A stretch of 64,000 nt of DNA from Mactromeris polynyma (lineage: Eukaryota > Mollusca > Bivalvia > Venerida > Mactridae): assembly GCA_032209605.1 (NCBI GenBank), contig JASFXZ010000009.1, positions 12,077,553 to 12,141,552 of the forward strand, read 5' to 3'. The translations under genes were made by a program, and so were the position numbers. The notes under the pieces were generated by a model, which saw nothing but the letters and a program-made list of their open reading frames with translations, was not told the origin of the DNA and searched no databases. Of the stretch, positions 48,621-60,087 are shown piece after piece (the first letter of the stretch is position 1; every line of letters begins with the position of its first letter).

Positions 48621-49274
48621 TGTCGATTTGCAAACTGCGGTCCAGATACCATAGGACTACATGAATGTATCAATATTTTGCCCTAGGGAGAGCGATACAC
48701 AGGTGGGAACTTGACATTCCAAAGGATTCCTGGTCCCTGGAAATCAGGGGTTCCATTTGACCCTTGATTTGACCCCTGGAATTTCAAAAAAAAGCCGCAA
48801 TAAACATCTCCCACAGTAGAGATTTAGACAAAATGCTTGGCCCCTGGGTCATCCTGCTGCCTCCCCCCAGGGCAAAATATTGATATATCTCTGCATAAAG
48901 TTTGCCCTTTGATGCACAGACAATGTTAGGTCCTTTTGATGTTATATGAGATAGAGTGAGGTTTGTGTTTATTCTCTACTCCCAAGGAAGTTTGAACGTG
49001 ATATTTAAATCAAGGTAGTAACTCAATATTTATGCTTTGAAGATATCATGAATATACTTGAAGTATGAATGTGTGAGATAATATATTGTACTTGTTGAAC
49101 CAACGATTGTGTGGTCGGATTGTCATAAATTCCAGCTGTAAAATGATTTAAAGATGTTTACAGTGTATCAAGGTAAGGTAAAGATTATATTTAATACAAA
49201 GTTAATTCATACCGTAGTGCGTTTTTTCCCCATGGAATTCAGGTTTATGTTTCATATATGGATTAGATACATCA

Positions 49275-49500
49275 CTGTGATTTATCTTGCCCCACCTTTC
49301 TAAGGGGCACACGTCTGTCCGTCTCTCTGTGCATATGTTCATGTAGAATATTGGCTTCTGATCAAAAACTCTAGAAAGCATGATGGATTCAATTCATACT
49401 AGGGACATAGGCATAGGATAAAGAAATACAGGTCAAGTTTGATTTCAGTTACTATCAACCTATTTTTGGAGGGGTTATGGCCCTTTTGTACTTAAAAGCC
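49275..49500 (+). repeat. Dispersed repeat block with TTATGGCCCTTTTG
   Basis: A segment with CACACGTCTGTCCGTCTCTC and GGGGTTATGGCCCTTTTGTA resembles the interior of the nested insertion at 55612-56028 (TATGGCCCTT). Boundaries are unclear. Confidence 0.4.
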
Positions 49501-49671
49501 CTTAGCGGGGGTATCCATGTCTTATGTAGACATCTAGTTGACTATGTAGAAATTTGTTCAGTGTTATGACTGAGAATATTTACCAGTACTTATGAATTCA
49601 CTGCATTCATACAACTTATAATCAAGTATATTACAAGTTTAATGAGTGCCAGTTCAGTGTTGTTTAATGAG

Positions 49672-49900
49672 GCTCTCATAAAGCATAAACCTGTCTACCC
49701 ATGAAAATGGCCCCTACTCTGAAAATGTTATGAGGGGTCTTGGTGGGAAATTTCTTTAAGCAGGGTCTTGATAGGTATAACAGTAGTATGACCATACAAA
49801 ATTTAATAAATAAAACAATAATAACCTATCTTCCTACCCACTAAAATTGTGCTGGGTAGGATTATACCTAACAAACAATTTTTAAGGATGGCCTTATTCC
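49672..49900 (-). repeat. Dispersed repeat Y, copy 2
   Basis: Inverse of the 31905-32105 copy: CTACCCATGAAAATGGCC, ATGAGGGGTCTTGG, CTACCCACTAAAATTGTG, then TTTTTAAGGATGGCC. Confidence 0.62.
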
Positions 49901-50320
49901 TGTAAATGGCTTGAGTCAGATTTAAGGTATAACTGTCACAGAACTTGTGCGATTGTGTTGAATGGATAAACTCGAAGTATCAGAATAAATTTGTATGGAT
50001 ACATCAGAACACTTAAATACGGTTATAAATATGTTGTAGTGACTTGTGTAAATAATAATTTTATGTACATGATGATGTGCATTTGAAGTTTTGATAAAGC
50101 ATTCACCTGGGGTTTGGTGGGTTGCAAGTTCAATATGAGATATACCAAAGTCTATATATATGTACTTGTATCTCCCTTTGGTAATATAAGAATGGTGTTT
50201 GGACTGGTTGGTCTTGTGTTTGGTTAAATGGGATATGCATGTTTGATCCTGCCATGTAACTACACTGGGTATGCAGTGAATTGAAGCGTAATATCTGCTA
50301 CAACTAGACACTGTCTCCAT

Positions 50321-50489
50321 TACAGGATATTGTCATGATTTCTCTCCCTTTATCCATTCTATAGTTATGTATATATTATACAAATGTAATTCATACCATA
50401 GAAGTGATAAAGGGAGAGAACTCTAGAAGAGATAAAGGAAGAGAATTCTAGAAGGGATAAAGGGAGAGAACTCATGACATCTCATGTGG
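50321..50489. mobile_element. MITE, GATAAAGGGAGAGAACTC family, copy 3
   Basis: The left end (GTCATGATTTCTCTCCCTTT at 50332) is inverted against the right end (AAAGGGAGAGAACTCATGAC, finishing at 50479). The right side has three tandem 25 bp units. It lies about 120 bases before the SRD5A3-like exon, in the intron upstream of the start codon. Confidence 0.6.
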
Positions 50490-50608
50490 TCTCCATTTGA
50501 TTGGGTGTTCATGGTTGTACCTTAAAACCTTACACACACAAAAGGAAATAATGTTCATGCTGTTAATAAAACAAAATCTACATTTTATGTGTTTTATTCT
50601 CATTTCAG

Positions 50609-50641
50609 CAAGCCAAGACAGTGAATTGATATAAACAGATA
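50609..50641 (+). other. 5'UTR part of the exon holding the SRD5A3-like start
   Basis: A polypyrimidine tract ending in CATTTCAG precedes this segment. The transcript therefore has at least one further 5'UTR exon upstream, which I cannot place. Plus-strand donors at 40330 and 45854 are only possibilities. Confidence 0.6.
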
Positions 50642-50802
50642 ATGTATACTCTACCAGGTCATTTAGGGACCATGTCAGGCCTCGGTCTACTGTGGACCTC
50701 ATTATCTGGGGCCTATGTCATTAAGGGGTTGTATCAAGCTGTTACTGGGACTGGTTGTAGAGACTTCGACGGGGAAAAAGGAGTTTTCAGATTTACAAAA
50801 AG
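50642..50802 (+). CDS. SRD5A3-like: SRD5A3-like coding exon 1
   Basis: Starts at the first ATG after an in-frame stop and encodes the first 53 residues plus two bases (phase 2). A hydrophobic stretch at about residues 12-34 is the first membrane segment, followed by the family-like CRDF block. The donor is AAAAG|GTACAT. A second ATG (Met 11) could also initiate. The exon itself begins at 50609, so 33 bases of 5'UTR precede the ATG. Confidence 0.82.
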
Positions 50803-53800
50803 GTACATACATGTATTAAAATTGTCTGGTCAAATCATTCTTCATCTTGTTCTGGATGTGATTGATTGGAATTAAGTAGTTTAAAGACATAGATGAAATA
50901 TTAACATTGAAATGACATTGTCATTCCACATCATGCCTGGCGATGTAGTGTTTCGACGTGTCAGTTTTCCCTGGTTGTTGGTTTTAGTAACGACGCATGT
51001 GAATCACCACTGCTCGTTGGAGCAAGCACTTTCCTCTTTAAGGGAAAACAATACGATCACACTCACTGTTCACGTCCATTTTGGACTCATTGGGGCGACA
51101 ACCCAAAAATCTTTGTAACATTTTCAATGCATAACAAAATGTTGTTGTTCCAATGAGACACAGGCGTGTTATATGCACCATTAAATAAAAAATATTTTCC
51201 TTAAATATTCGCTAAAATTACGTGATTTGAATGAATGCGTGCATGAATAACTAAATTTATCTTAATGAAAGAAAACATTTGTTATAAGGTTGTAATACAT
51301 GGACCACTTATTGTTTTTCTGACTGTAACTTGAACATTTTATGTTTGTGTTTTGTGTGTATGAAATTTCTCACACTGTGAATTGGAAAAGTTGTATGTAA
51401 ATTTTATGTTTTATGAGAAATTACGTCTTAGATTTGATTGATTATTGTTTGACAGTTATCTTCTCTCAATGAGTTTTGTCCCATGTTGCTTAGTGCATTA
51501 ATTTCAACGCAATATTCATGTCAGATATGTTTATGTACTGAAGATAAAAATGAAGGTGGTTAAATGTTTGAATGAAAGTGGGAAGTTGACTGTATTTAGA
51601 AGATGGAGTTAAACAAAGAAGGACATAAATTTCCTGGTACAAAACCTATGTCACTGTTACACTCGAGGGCACTGCAGTGGTTGGGTGACTATTATGGCTG
51701 TTTTCAAGTCCCTTCCCTGACTGCTGTAGGTTCTCTCATGGTGTGGATGATGTCTTCATGTAAGCCTGGAAGCATTGAAATAATGCATGGATCAACGCCT
51801 ACCATAAAAGCTTCAAACTTGTCATATGTTATACTTGGTATCATTGTCACGAGAAACCCAACAAAAAATGACATTTAAATTTTTTACTGGATGATGACGG
51901 ATATTTTTATAAATTAAAAAATGTGTGAATCATCGATTTCAGGTTCTTCTTAATCAAAATTGTTGGCGAATCACCAAAGTGAGTGTTGTTACTTTGGTTG
52001 ATATTTTCAGGATTTTTCAAATTCATGAAATTCATATCATTTCCATGTCACGAGGTTTATCATTTATCAAGTATTTTTCATAGGCACATTGTAATTGTTA
52101 CATCTTTCATGTTTCCAGACCTATTCGCCGACTATTTATTGGTATTGGTTTGAATGGAGCTGTTTGTATCGCTGTGTATAACTCGTACTGTTTTGGCATT
52201 ACCAACTTCGGATGGCTTCAAAGCTTAGTGGACCGTGTATCAAATCCTGGTGTTACCAGCTCAAGTAAGTTGTAACCAGGGGCCTAATTCATAAACATTG
52301 CAAGTTGGAAAGTTAGACTGAGATTTAAAAAATTAATTTTCATTTTGCTCCTATGTTGTCATAACAAATGTAGAGTTTAATGAAAATTGGCAAAAGTGTT
52401 CAGAGGGAAACAACAATTATTCAGACAGAATTGCATATGTTTAAGGTTCAATGAAAACGAAATGCTGTAAAAAAATATTCAAATATAAAGTCAGTCTGAT
52501 TTTCAGACTTATGATGTTTGTGAATAAACTTGTGTCCAATGTTTAGTGCATTGCTTGCACTAGCTTTCACGTGTCACTTTTTGATCTCTGGTTTCTATTG
52601 AATCAATTGTTTCAAGGTAAATAGAGCCATAGTGGAGGGGTGATGTGCCTAACTCGTGATCAGAAGGTTGTGAATTCAAATCCTGCTTTTATGCAGTTGA
52701 TCCACAAACTTCTAAAATCTAACCAGTGCTCATGCCTTCTGATTGTACTGCAGAAAATCCTGTCCCTGGGATTTCTACTCAGGATCTTGGGGTCAGGAGT
52801 CTGCACTCTATCCCCAGACCACCATGATGTTAGTACATTATTGTAGTTGTAAATGATTGAATACTGTTGTCATAGTTTTGATGAATTATCAGCTAGTTTA
52901 CTACTCATCCATACATTATTAGGCATAAAAAAATATTGCTTGTCAGCCGTCTCCCCACCTGTTAAATGCTGTACTCCAAAACATCTTATTGGTCTAGAAA
53001 GTTTTGATTAAGAGAATTATAAAACAATTTCTTACAACATTTGTTGTCAAATACAAATAGAGTGCCTGCTTATTTATGAAGCAATGCACTGTACGGTCGG
53101 CATACTACTAACAAAGACCTCTTTAAATGTGACATTATTGTTATATTTCAGATGAACTATCGGTTATATTAGGCAGCACTTTACTACTCACGCATACATT
53201 TAACCGATGGTATCGGAGCGTTTATATAAATGTGTTTAGTACAAAAGCAACACAAGGAATTCTGGACTGGCTGGCTCCCCACTTATACTCTATATGCGCT
53301 GGTATCACTGTACTGTCTGAGGCACCAGCACTCGACGGAACGGGAAGAGGTAAATTATTCAGTTTTTGTTTGCCATTTTAATTTACCTAGTCTTCTTTAA
53401 GACATAAAATGTCTTTTTGAGCATATTTTCCATGTTCATGTTGATTTTCTAATTATTTGCTGGATTATGTTTTACTTTAAAGTCGTTGTCGGTTTGGGGA
53501 ATGTTTTGTACTGAAAAAATGGCTGCTCTTGGGTAGTGGTCCCTATCCCTTATCTGTATGTAGTGAAAACTTTAAGGTTTTTTTGTCAGAAACTACATGC
53601 CAAATTTGAAAATATTTTGCACAAGTGTTCCTTAGTTGACCTACCAAGATTGCGCTGATTGGTCAAAAACATGGCCACTATGGAGCATGGTTACTTCCCT
53701 TAGATGTATAGTGTTTCGGTACTTAAACTCGGGTAAGCGAGTAAGGACCATTATGGCCCTTTTATTAAATTTTTTAATCGGACAATAAAAAATCTTGAAG

Positions 53801-56560
53801 TGAAAGTTTTGAGTGTGATCGGCCTGATTACAAAGCACTGCCATGTGTATGCATTCAGTCAGTGAAGCATTTCATCCTCTTGCCATGAAAAACAAATCAA
53901 GCATCTAATGAGGTGTGATCATTCCTTTGCAGTGTTCGAAAACCACGCCCTCTGTATTTAGCAAAAACAAATAACCCCTTATCCATGATGCTACCACTCA
54001 CCTCTGTATGAAATGTTCTGTGAATGAATGAGAATTATGTTACAGGTTGGTTTGACTGGTCAGAATTCCGCTGGGGTCATCTAGCGGGTATTGCTCTGTT
54101 TGCGTTGGTCTCATACCAGGATAGTAAGTTACAGTATCAGCTGGCAAAATTTAGGAAGAATAGAGCTGGTAAGTTGATGTTTGATGTGTTCAGCTTAGTA
54201 CCACTGTATCTGTCCTCTTCTATCATATTACATTGGTGGAGCATTTCCATATTTCATTTGAGTGTATATGAACACTGATCAACATTAACGTTGAAATATG
54301 TATCTAAGCAAAATTGTTTAAAATGCAATGAAAATTGAAGGTATTTTAGCTGCTGGAAATAAGGATGTGAACATAGATTTTCATGATATCACTATTTAGA
54401 ATAGCATTTGCGTGGATATGAAATGTTGTTTAATTTGTTACAATAAAGACTTTGTATATCTTGTTCTGATGAACTTCTAACTATGCTGGGTCAGTTACCG
54501 AATCAGCTGATATTTCTGCGAGTCAAAAAGTTTGCGAATTGGGGATTTCAGATGTTTCGCAATCAGAAATGTTCGTGATTCGATGAAATGAGTTTTGTTG
54601 CATTGAATAGTCAATTGGAAATGTTCACGATATTCAAATATGTTAAAAATTATTATGTGAACCAGGAAATTTATGCTGGCTGATATTTTCACAACTTTCT
54701 TGATTTTGTGAAATTCACAAACATTTCCATGTAACAAACTTGATCACTTATAAAGTAGATATGGATAATAATTATCTCTGTTTTTGCAGGCCATGTTGTG
54801 AGTGAGGACCATAAATTGCCTAAAGGTGGAATGTTCGATTATACATCTTCACCTCAATTCCTCACTGAGATTTTAATTCACGGAGCAATTGGTAATTTGA
54901 TTTTTGTGTTGAATTTGCCAGTACATTATTTCGCAGTCATCTGAATGAGTCTGATTGTTTGCCTGTTCAATTTTATCCCCAGGTCTATGATTCTTACTGT
55001 TAGACAATTTTCATTTGTTTCCCAGATATAGCTGATATTTTGAAACCATCTTGAAGATAAAATTTAGGTGAATTTGTATTGAAATGACATGAAATTTAAT
55101 GAAAACTGAACAGAACAAATAAACAGTTGTCTGCAGTATTATATTTCAACTGATGTTTCACTGAATAAGTGCACATGAGCGAAACGCATCTACTGCATTA
55201 TTCATAAAACTGTACTGTTCTTTCTTATGGACGTCTTGTGGTGTGGAAACATAAGCCTTGCAATGTTCTTTATACAGTGCAGCTGAATGACTTTATATAA
55301 ATCAGTTTGTCATAAAATTCAACATAGAAATCAGAAGATGATAATGACTATTATATTATGTATCCTGTCACTGGCAGTAATTTTGACTTGATAACAGGGT
55401 GCCGGATATTTTCGGCACGGCCGTATTAGCATGATAATGCTATTTGCATATCAGTGTTGTGTAAACCAATCAAATCTTTCGTTAACACCAAGGCAAATTC
55501 TCTTCAACCTAACATCATTTGTACCCTTGACGCGGATTGGTTAACCTTTCAATAAGTGGTACGTTACCTTACCAATGCTCTGAATTTCGATGAATTTTCG
55601 GAAATCCTTTTTATACGCCCCATTTTCAAACGGGAAGTATTATGGGAACACCCGTGGCGGGCGGGCGGTGTCCACATGTTGTCCGATCTCTAAGTCAAAC
55701 AGTTTTCATCTGATCATTACCAAACTTGGTGAAAATGTTTGTGAGCATAATATCTCAGCCAAGTTCGATAACCAGCCACATTGCCCCAGGCACTTCGGAA
55801 TTATGGCCCTTGAATTATCCAAAATTGGTCAAATTAGCCTTGTCCGCTCTCTAAGTCTAAGAGTTTTCATCCTTGGTGAATATATTTGTGGGCATGTACG
55901 ATAACCAGCCATATTGCTCAAGCAACATGGGAGTTATCACCCTTTGATTTTAAAAAATTACCTAAAATTTGTCTTGTTTTAACTCTGACTTATGAAGGGC
56001 GTATTTTGTGACATTTTGCCACTCTTGTTGGATCTGGAGTGACCAGCAATTGTTACAACATCTCGGCAATGTTTTATGTTGCACTACAAATCTTAACCTT
56101 CAAATTGCGCCGACCGTCTTTTTTCAAGATATTTCTTGTTTGCTTTGTCCGATCACTTGGACACAGGACATTTATCTCTCGCACATGTGACTAGCCGGAC
56201 TATTATTAATCAAGCGTTGTGATGTCATATTTTTCCAGACTTAATAAAAAAAATGGAAGAAACGTCTTTAGCTTACCAATAAATTCCTCTGCCTTGCTTG
56301 ATAAACTTTCTCCACCTGCGTCACCAACCTATTATTCTCCACATAACGTTCTGGTTTAGCTGGAGATATCTCGTCCACTTCACTAATGCTTCTATTATGT
56401 ATTTAACTTTCATTACGGGAAAAAATCTGTTTTAGGACTGACTTTAGGATGCAGTCATCAGTCTTGGTGGATGTGCACAGGATATGTTGCAGTATCTCAG
56501 GCTGTACGGGGTTATGGAAGGAGGCAGTGGTACCGTAAGAAGTTTGAAGCTAAACCTTAG
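50642..56560 (+). CDS. SRD5A3-like: SRD5A3-like polyprenal reductase / steroid 5-alpha-reductase family protein, six coding exons
   Basis: Joining 50642-50802, 52119-52264, 53152-53349, 54046-54168, 54790-54891 and 56436-56560 gives one open frame of 284 residues ending in TAG. Every intron is GT-AG and all phases agree. An in-frame TGA lies just upstream of the ATG, and a splice acceptor at 50607-50608 shows an upstream 5'UTR exon. Family members are ER membrane NADPH-dependent reductases; SRD5A3 makes dolichol precursors for N-glycosylation. Family-like blocks are CRDF near residue 46, ITVLSEAP at 154-161, AKFRKNRAG at 202-210, HKLPKGGMFDYTSSP at 217-231 and HQSWW at 251-255. About six hydrophobic segments are visible (roughly 12-34, 59-80, 105-118, 140-160, 180-192, 236-265). 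Human SRD5A3 is about 318 residues; here the N-terminal loop is shorter and the usual C-terminal tail (PKxRKAxxPF type) is missing. Several conserved positions differ, so this may be a divergent paralogue. Family membership is firm; enzymatic activity is inferred. Confidence 0.85.
50803..52118 (+). other. Intron 1 of the SRD5A3-like gene
   Basis: Phase-2 intron with GT-AG ends. It holds several chance open frames (for example 50912-51118 and 51603-51878) and no recognised element. Confidence 0.75.
52119..52264 (+). CDS. SRD5A3-like: SRD5A3-like coding exon 2
   Basis: Acceptor TTTCCAG and donor TCAA|GTAAGT. Encodes residues 54-102, including RRLFIGIGLNG, which matches the start of the second membrane segment in the family. 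Ends in phase 1. Confidence 0.83.
52280..52540. mobile_element. MITE, short copy in SRD5A3-like intron 2
   Basis: The ends AATTCATAAACATTGCAAGT and CTTATGATGTTTGTGAATAA are inverted, and the inner GAAACAACAATTATTCAGAC matches the 19083-19737 copy. No coding content. Confidence 0.65.
52628..52690 (+). repeat. tRNA-derived head in SRD5A3-like intron 2
   Basis: CATAGTGGAGGGGTGATGTG is A-box-like and GTGAATTCAAATCCTGC B-box-like. The following open frame (52640-52846) is the SINE read as protein. Confidence 0.45.
53152..53349 (+). CDS. SRD5A3-like: SRD5A3-like coding exon 3
   Basis: Acceptor TATATTTCAG and donor AGAG|GTAAAT. Encodes residues 103-168. It carries HTFNRWYRSVYINVFS (117-132), matching the family block that usually reads H-x-x-R-R-x-x-E; here Asn 120 and Arg 124 replace the first Arg and the Glu. 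The block ITVLSEAP follows. Ends in phase 1. Confidence 0.85.
53350..54045 (+). other. Intron 3 of the SRD5A3-like gene
   Basis: Phase-1 intron with GT-AG ends. I see no repeat or exon in it beyond ordinary AT-rich sequence; the minus-strand open frame at 53641-53844 is chance. Confidence 0.7.
54046..54168 (+). CDS. SRD5A3-like: SRD5A3-like coding exon 4
   Basis: Acceptor TTACAG and donor GCTG|GTAAGT. Encodes residues 169-209 with RWGHLAGIALFA and LAKFRKNRA. The R-K-N-R/K-A-G block is characteristic of the SRD5A3 branch. Phase 1 on both sides. Confidence 0.86.
54169..54789 (+). other. Intron 4 of the SRD5A3-like gene
   Basis: Phase-1 intron. The plus-strand open frame 54024-54278 is only exon 4 read through into it. 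An AATAAA near 54442 could allow a truncated transcript, but this is a guess. Confidence 0.7.
54790..54891 (+). CDS. SRD5A3-like: SRD5A3-like coding exon 5
   Basis: Acceptor TTTTTGCAG and donor ATTG|GTAATT. Encodes residues 210-243 with HKLP (217-220) and FDYTSSPQF (225-233). The family normally has F-E-x-V-S-S-P-N-Y here, so Glu to Asp, Asn to Gln and Tyr to Phe changes fall in the cofactor-binding region. Confidence 0.86.
55433..56145 (+). repeat. Dispersed repeat X, copy 3, split by a nested insertion
   Basis: Left part 55433-55611 and right part 56028-56145 are colinear with copy 2; the intervening bases have no counterpart there. Confidence 0.72.
55612..56028. mobile_element. Nested insertion of about 417 bp inside repeat X
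   Basis: The edge ATACGCCC (55613) is inverted at GGGCGTAT (55997-56004). Inside are two diverged copies of a roughly 128 bp unit (TCTAAGTCAAACAGTTTTCA type, with ATAACCAGCCA and TTATGGCCCTT). The right boundary is about 24 bases beyond the inverted motif, so the exact edge is uncertain. Confidence 0.6.
56436..56560 (+). CDS. SRD5A3-like: SRD5A3-like terminal coding exon 6
   Basis: Acceptor TCTGTTTTAG. Encodes residues 244-284 and stops at TAG 56558-56560. The Trp pair (254-255) and WYRKKF (275-280) fit the family end, but the protein stops right after KP, about ten residues short of the usual conserved tail. No frame downstream of the stop restores that tail. Confidence 0.83.
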
Positions 56561-57244
56561 ATGAACACCTGACTGTTGTACCATTATTTACTTACACGAG
56601 ACCTTTTACATAATCATATTTTCTGATTTCTATTATACTGCATATCTGTTTTATAGATTTTTGTGGTGCCGATTGAAATATGATAGTACCATTCTCTGAA
56701 CAAAATTTAACAAATTTCACCGAAATATGAGGTGTTTACCAATATACACTGTACCATGACTCAATTCAAATACTATTTGACACTTTGGACATTAATAATC
56801 ATGACGTGAATTGTTGATATATATATATTGTTTTTGTAGATATACATAGATTCTTGTGTTAGTGCACATAATTATATACATTCATTGTACCAACACATTT
56901 TGTTGTTGTTGTTTTTATTTCTTATCTCAACTCATGTAACCTTTCTTATGTTGTTAAACTAAGCTTCTAAGTGTTTAGCTTTGTTGCAAACTGCTCTATG
57001 ATATAGGTTCGGTAATTGTTTTTTATAAAAGTGTTTTGTCCAATCAGAACTACATTTACAAGATAATAAATACATAGTTAACTGGTATGTATGCTGCCAT
57101 AAATTAAGTCTGTTATTGCTGTTTAAAATTGATATCATTTCGTTAATGTATGCAACTACACATAGTATACTACAGAATCAGACATTTTAACCAAGGGTTC
57201 ATTTTTTACTGTATTGGCAACTCCATGAATTTTGACAAAATAAA
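56561..57244 (+). other. 3'UTR and candidate poly(A) signals of the SRD5A3-like gene
   Basis: AATAAA hexamers lie at 57065-57070 and 57239-57244, about 0.5 and 0.7 kb after the stop. Either could end the transcript; the sequence alone does not decide. Confidence 0.4.
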
Positions 57245-60087
57245 TATTTTGCAGATACTATGTAATAAGGCTTACTTTATGTTAATGTTATAGCAAAAAT
57301 GAAAGTAGAAACTCTGTTGAATTTAGCCTCGAGAAAGAGCTTGGCAACTTCAAATCACTCAATTCTGATTCTGAAATGTAGTGATCAGTTAAATACCAAG
57401 TTGACTGATAGCTGAGTGAGTGTTGTATTGCTGTTTGATCAATCTATAAAGTTTATAATTCATGGTAAGAATATACATTTTGTATGTACGAGCCTGTTGT
57501 TGAAACATATTGTAATTTTAATTTAGCCAACACTGCACATGAATCATAGTTTTCACCTCCACCATAAACATTCCTTTCATAGTATTTACAATTTAGACCT
57601 TTAAAATTCATATGAAGTATGGTACCTATCGATTTTTTATAAAGATTATGGCAAAACATATTTTTGTAAGCATTACTTTATTTTTTTATTTGCAATTTTC
57701 AAACTCATCTTGACTTCTGTGTTGGTCACTAAAACGGAACTTGTATAAACTGCTTTTTATTCAAATTGCCAGACATGTATTTTATTTTAAATTTTTTGCT
57801 GTTAGCATGAAAAACAGTTATTTTGTGCAGTGTCACATATTTTCGCGACCACAATGTATATGTTTATAACGTATAAGAATTGTCTTCAATTAAGAATGAA
57901 GATAGATAAAAGGTGTAATACTCTTCACCTGTCTGAGCTGTCTGCGGTCAGTTTTATCGAGTGATGGTCGGTTCTGATGTACAATTGTTTACGTAATTAT
58001 TTACATATAATGTTACTGAATATAGTTTGTGTAATACTATGGTATTTGTCTATACATGTCTACTGTTATATTTCCTCTCACACATTGTAATCAGATCAAA
58101 TATACAGTACATATATACACCATTAAACTTGTTAAGCTGCAAATATATTCAAATATACTTGCGTGAAGTATTTTTCCTCACATTGGATGGAAATTAAACT
58201 TAAATATATAATATTGTGAGCATCAAAATTGTCCATATTATTATTTAGTGTTTGATTTAACTGTTGATTTAACAACAACTTCAGACAGTATTCACAAACA
58301 TTGATGTCATCTTGCTAGCATTTATTGATTTACATTATGGCTGATATTGTAGTGTTGGTACAAATTGCAAAGCATAACTTTTCCTTTATAAGGTGACTTT
58401 ATATTGTGAGGAACAAACTTTTCAATGTATATTTTTTTCTTTAAATCTTTTTAAGTTTTGTGTGCTGTATGACATTATTATACATAACAAAACTACTCTG
58501 TGTACTTGGTTAAATGATTGTAGTGATTAGTGTATTTATGTCACAATTTACATGAAGTACATTGACAATGCGGCCATAGCATGTGATCAAAATAACATGG
58601 AACACATACAAAGTAATCGAAATTGGTTACCTACAAGAAATTGATGGCTGTCTGCAGTGTTCCATGTAAATTTGAAACTGTAGTATGGCCACATTGATTT
58701 TCATAAAATGAAAAATATTTCACATCCATGACTATGGAAACCAGTTACCACAGAAATATGACATATCAATATTCACACAAGTTAGAACGGTATACTAGTA
58801 GTGTAAACGGTTGCGATTATACTAGATAACATTACAGGGATGGTGACAGTACAGATAATCAACACGCGGACGAGAATATCAACCTAGATAACACCTGCTC
58901 ATCCTAGGAAAATTTTGCGTTGTGATGTCATGTAAGGTGTAATAAGATGAAATAGCAAATTGTCACATTTTCAAATAAAAAACCTGAATTTTAGAAGCGT
59001 GTTGTGTGAAAATTAAGTCCCCGAGTATTTTTACCAACGGAGACAATGCACAAAAGGTTATGAAACATATCTTGGTCTTTGAATCCCAGCTTTACCTGCT
59101 TATTTGTGTAGACAGTATAATGGGAATTTAGAAACATTTCTTGCATTAAAAATGTACTGGTATAACTCAAATTCGCTATTTCTTTTATTAGCAAGTTTAC
59201 CTAAATATCGATTATAGGGGTGTTGTATACAACCAATTCATCCGTTGAAAATATGATTTAAACAACCTTCCCACCCTATACCCAATATAATTGATAATCA
59301 ATACTGAAAGCCTTATCAAATTGTGTTTATACTTGCATAATTGTATTGTGCATGTAAACAGTAACTGAATATGTGGATGAAGGATCTGGGTATATTTTGT
59401 AGTACATAATAGCTAAAAACCAGAAATATCTTTAAAAAAGGTTGGCTTAATCTGAATCAAGCAAATTTGTTGCAATCTGAAGGAAAAGATTTTTTCTGCA
59501 ACATAAATGAAGACATAATGTCAAAGTTTATTTTTTTATTTGTTCAAGGAATTTAAGCAGCATGGTTACAGCAAGCATGAATAGCTGAATAGGAATGATT
59601 TCATGTAAACCTTAATCATATCACGGTATCTGACCATTTGGACACATTCAATGAATATTCATGGTCGAAGCACCTGTGACAGGATGAAATATTGGACAAT
59701 GGTAAAAAATGTGTAGTTGAAACAAGTTCCTATAACTTGTATTAATCAATCTTGGTAATTGCTACCAGGATTAGTACCAGTAGTAGCTCACGATCTCCAA
59801 ATCAGAGGCGCGTTTTTTAGAGCTAGGGCGAAGTGAGAAATGTTAGCTTAAAGGTCGACCAGACAACAGTTCCACATAGTGACAATTTCGTTTAGCCAAA
59901 CTAGCACTGTCAGATCACACTACCTATCTACAGATGAGGAGTACATTTCCTACGTTTTAGATATGGCACCACTACTTGTCCCTAATTTTATTTTTCTACT
60001 TCCAAAATACGAGCCTGCTGGACTTCAGCGCTTTATTTCTGGACCGCTATTAGCGACATGTAATGAACAAATCTTGTATAATATCTA
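57245..60087. other. Intergenic region between the convergent SRD5A3-like and RPA3 genes
   Basis: AT-rich. The last RPA3 exon is expected between here and 61810, but I could not identify it. The open frames at 58991-59194 and 59879-60088 are unsupported. Confidence 0.45.

Larger units (their letters stand above)
52265..53151 (+). other. Intron 2 of the SRD5A3-like gene
   Basis: Phase-1 intron. It carries a MITE at 52280-52540 related to one at 19083-19737, and a tRNA-like head at 52628-52690. Confidence 0.75.
54892..56435 (+). other. Intron 5 of the SRD5A3-like gene
   Basis: The longest intron. It holds a dispersed repeat copy (55433-56145) interrupted by another inserted repeat (about 55612-56028). 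The 104-codon open frame at 55590-55904 lies mainly inside that insertion and is not a gene. Confidence 0.75.

Noticed and set aside
49922..50320. 132-codon minus-strand ATG frame
   Set aside because: No domain and no splice or promoter support. It overlaps a tRNA-like trace near 50100 and the edge of a MITE, and its length is consistent with chance in 64 kb.
55590..55904. 104-codon plus-strand frame
   Set aside because: Lies in the nested repeat inside SRD5A3-like intron 5.
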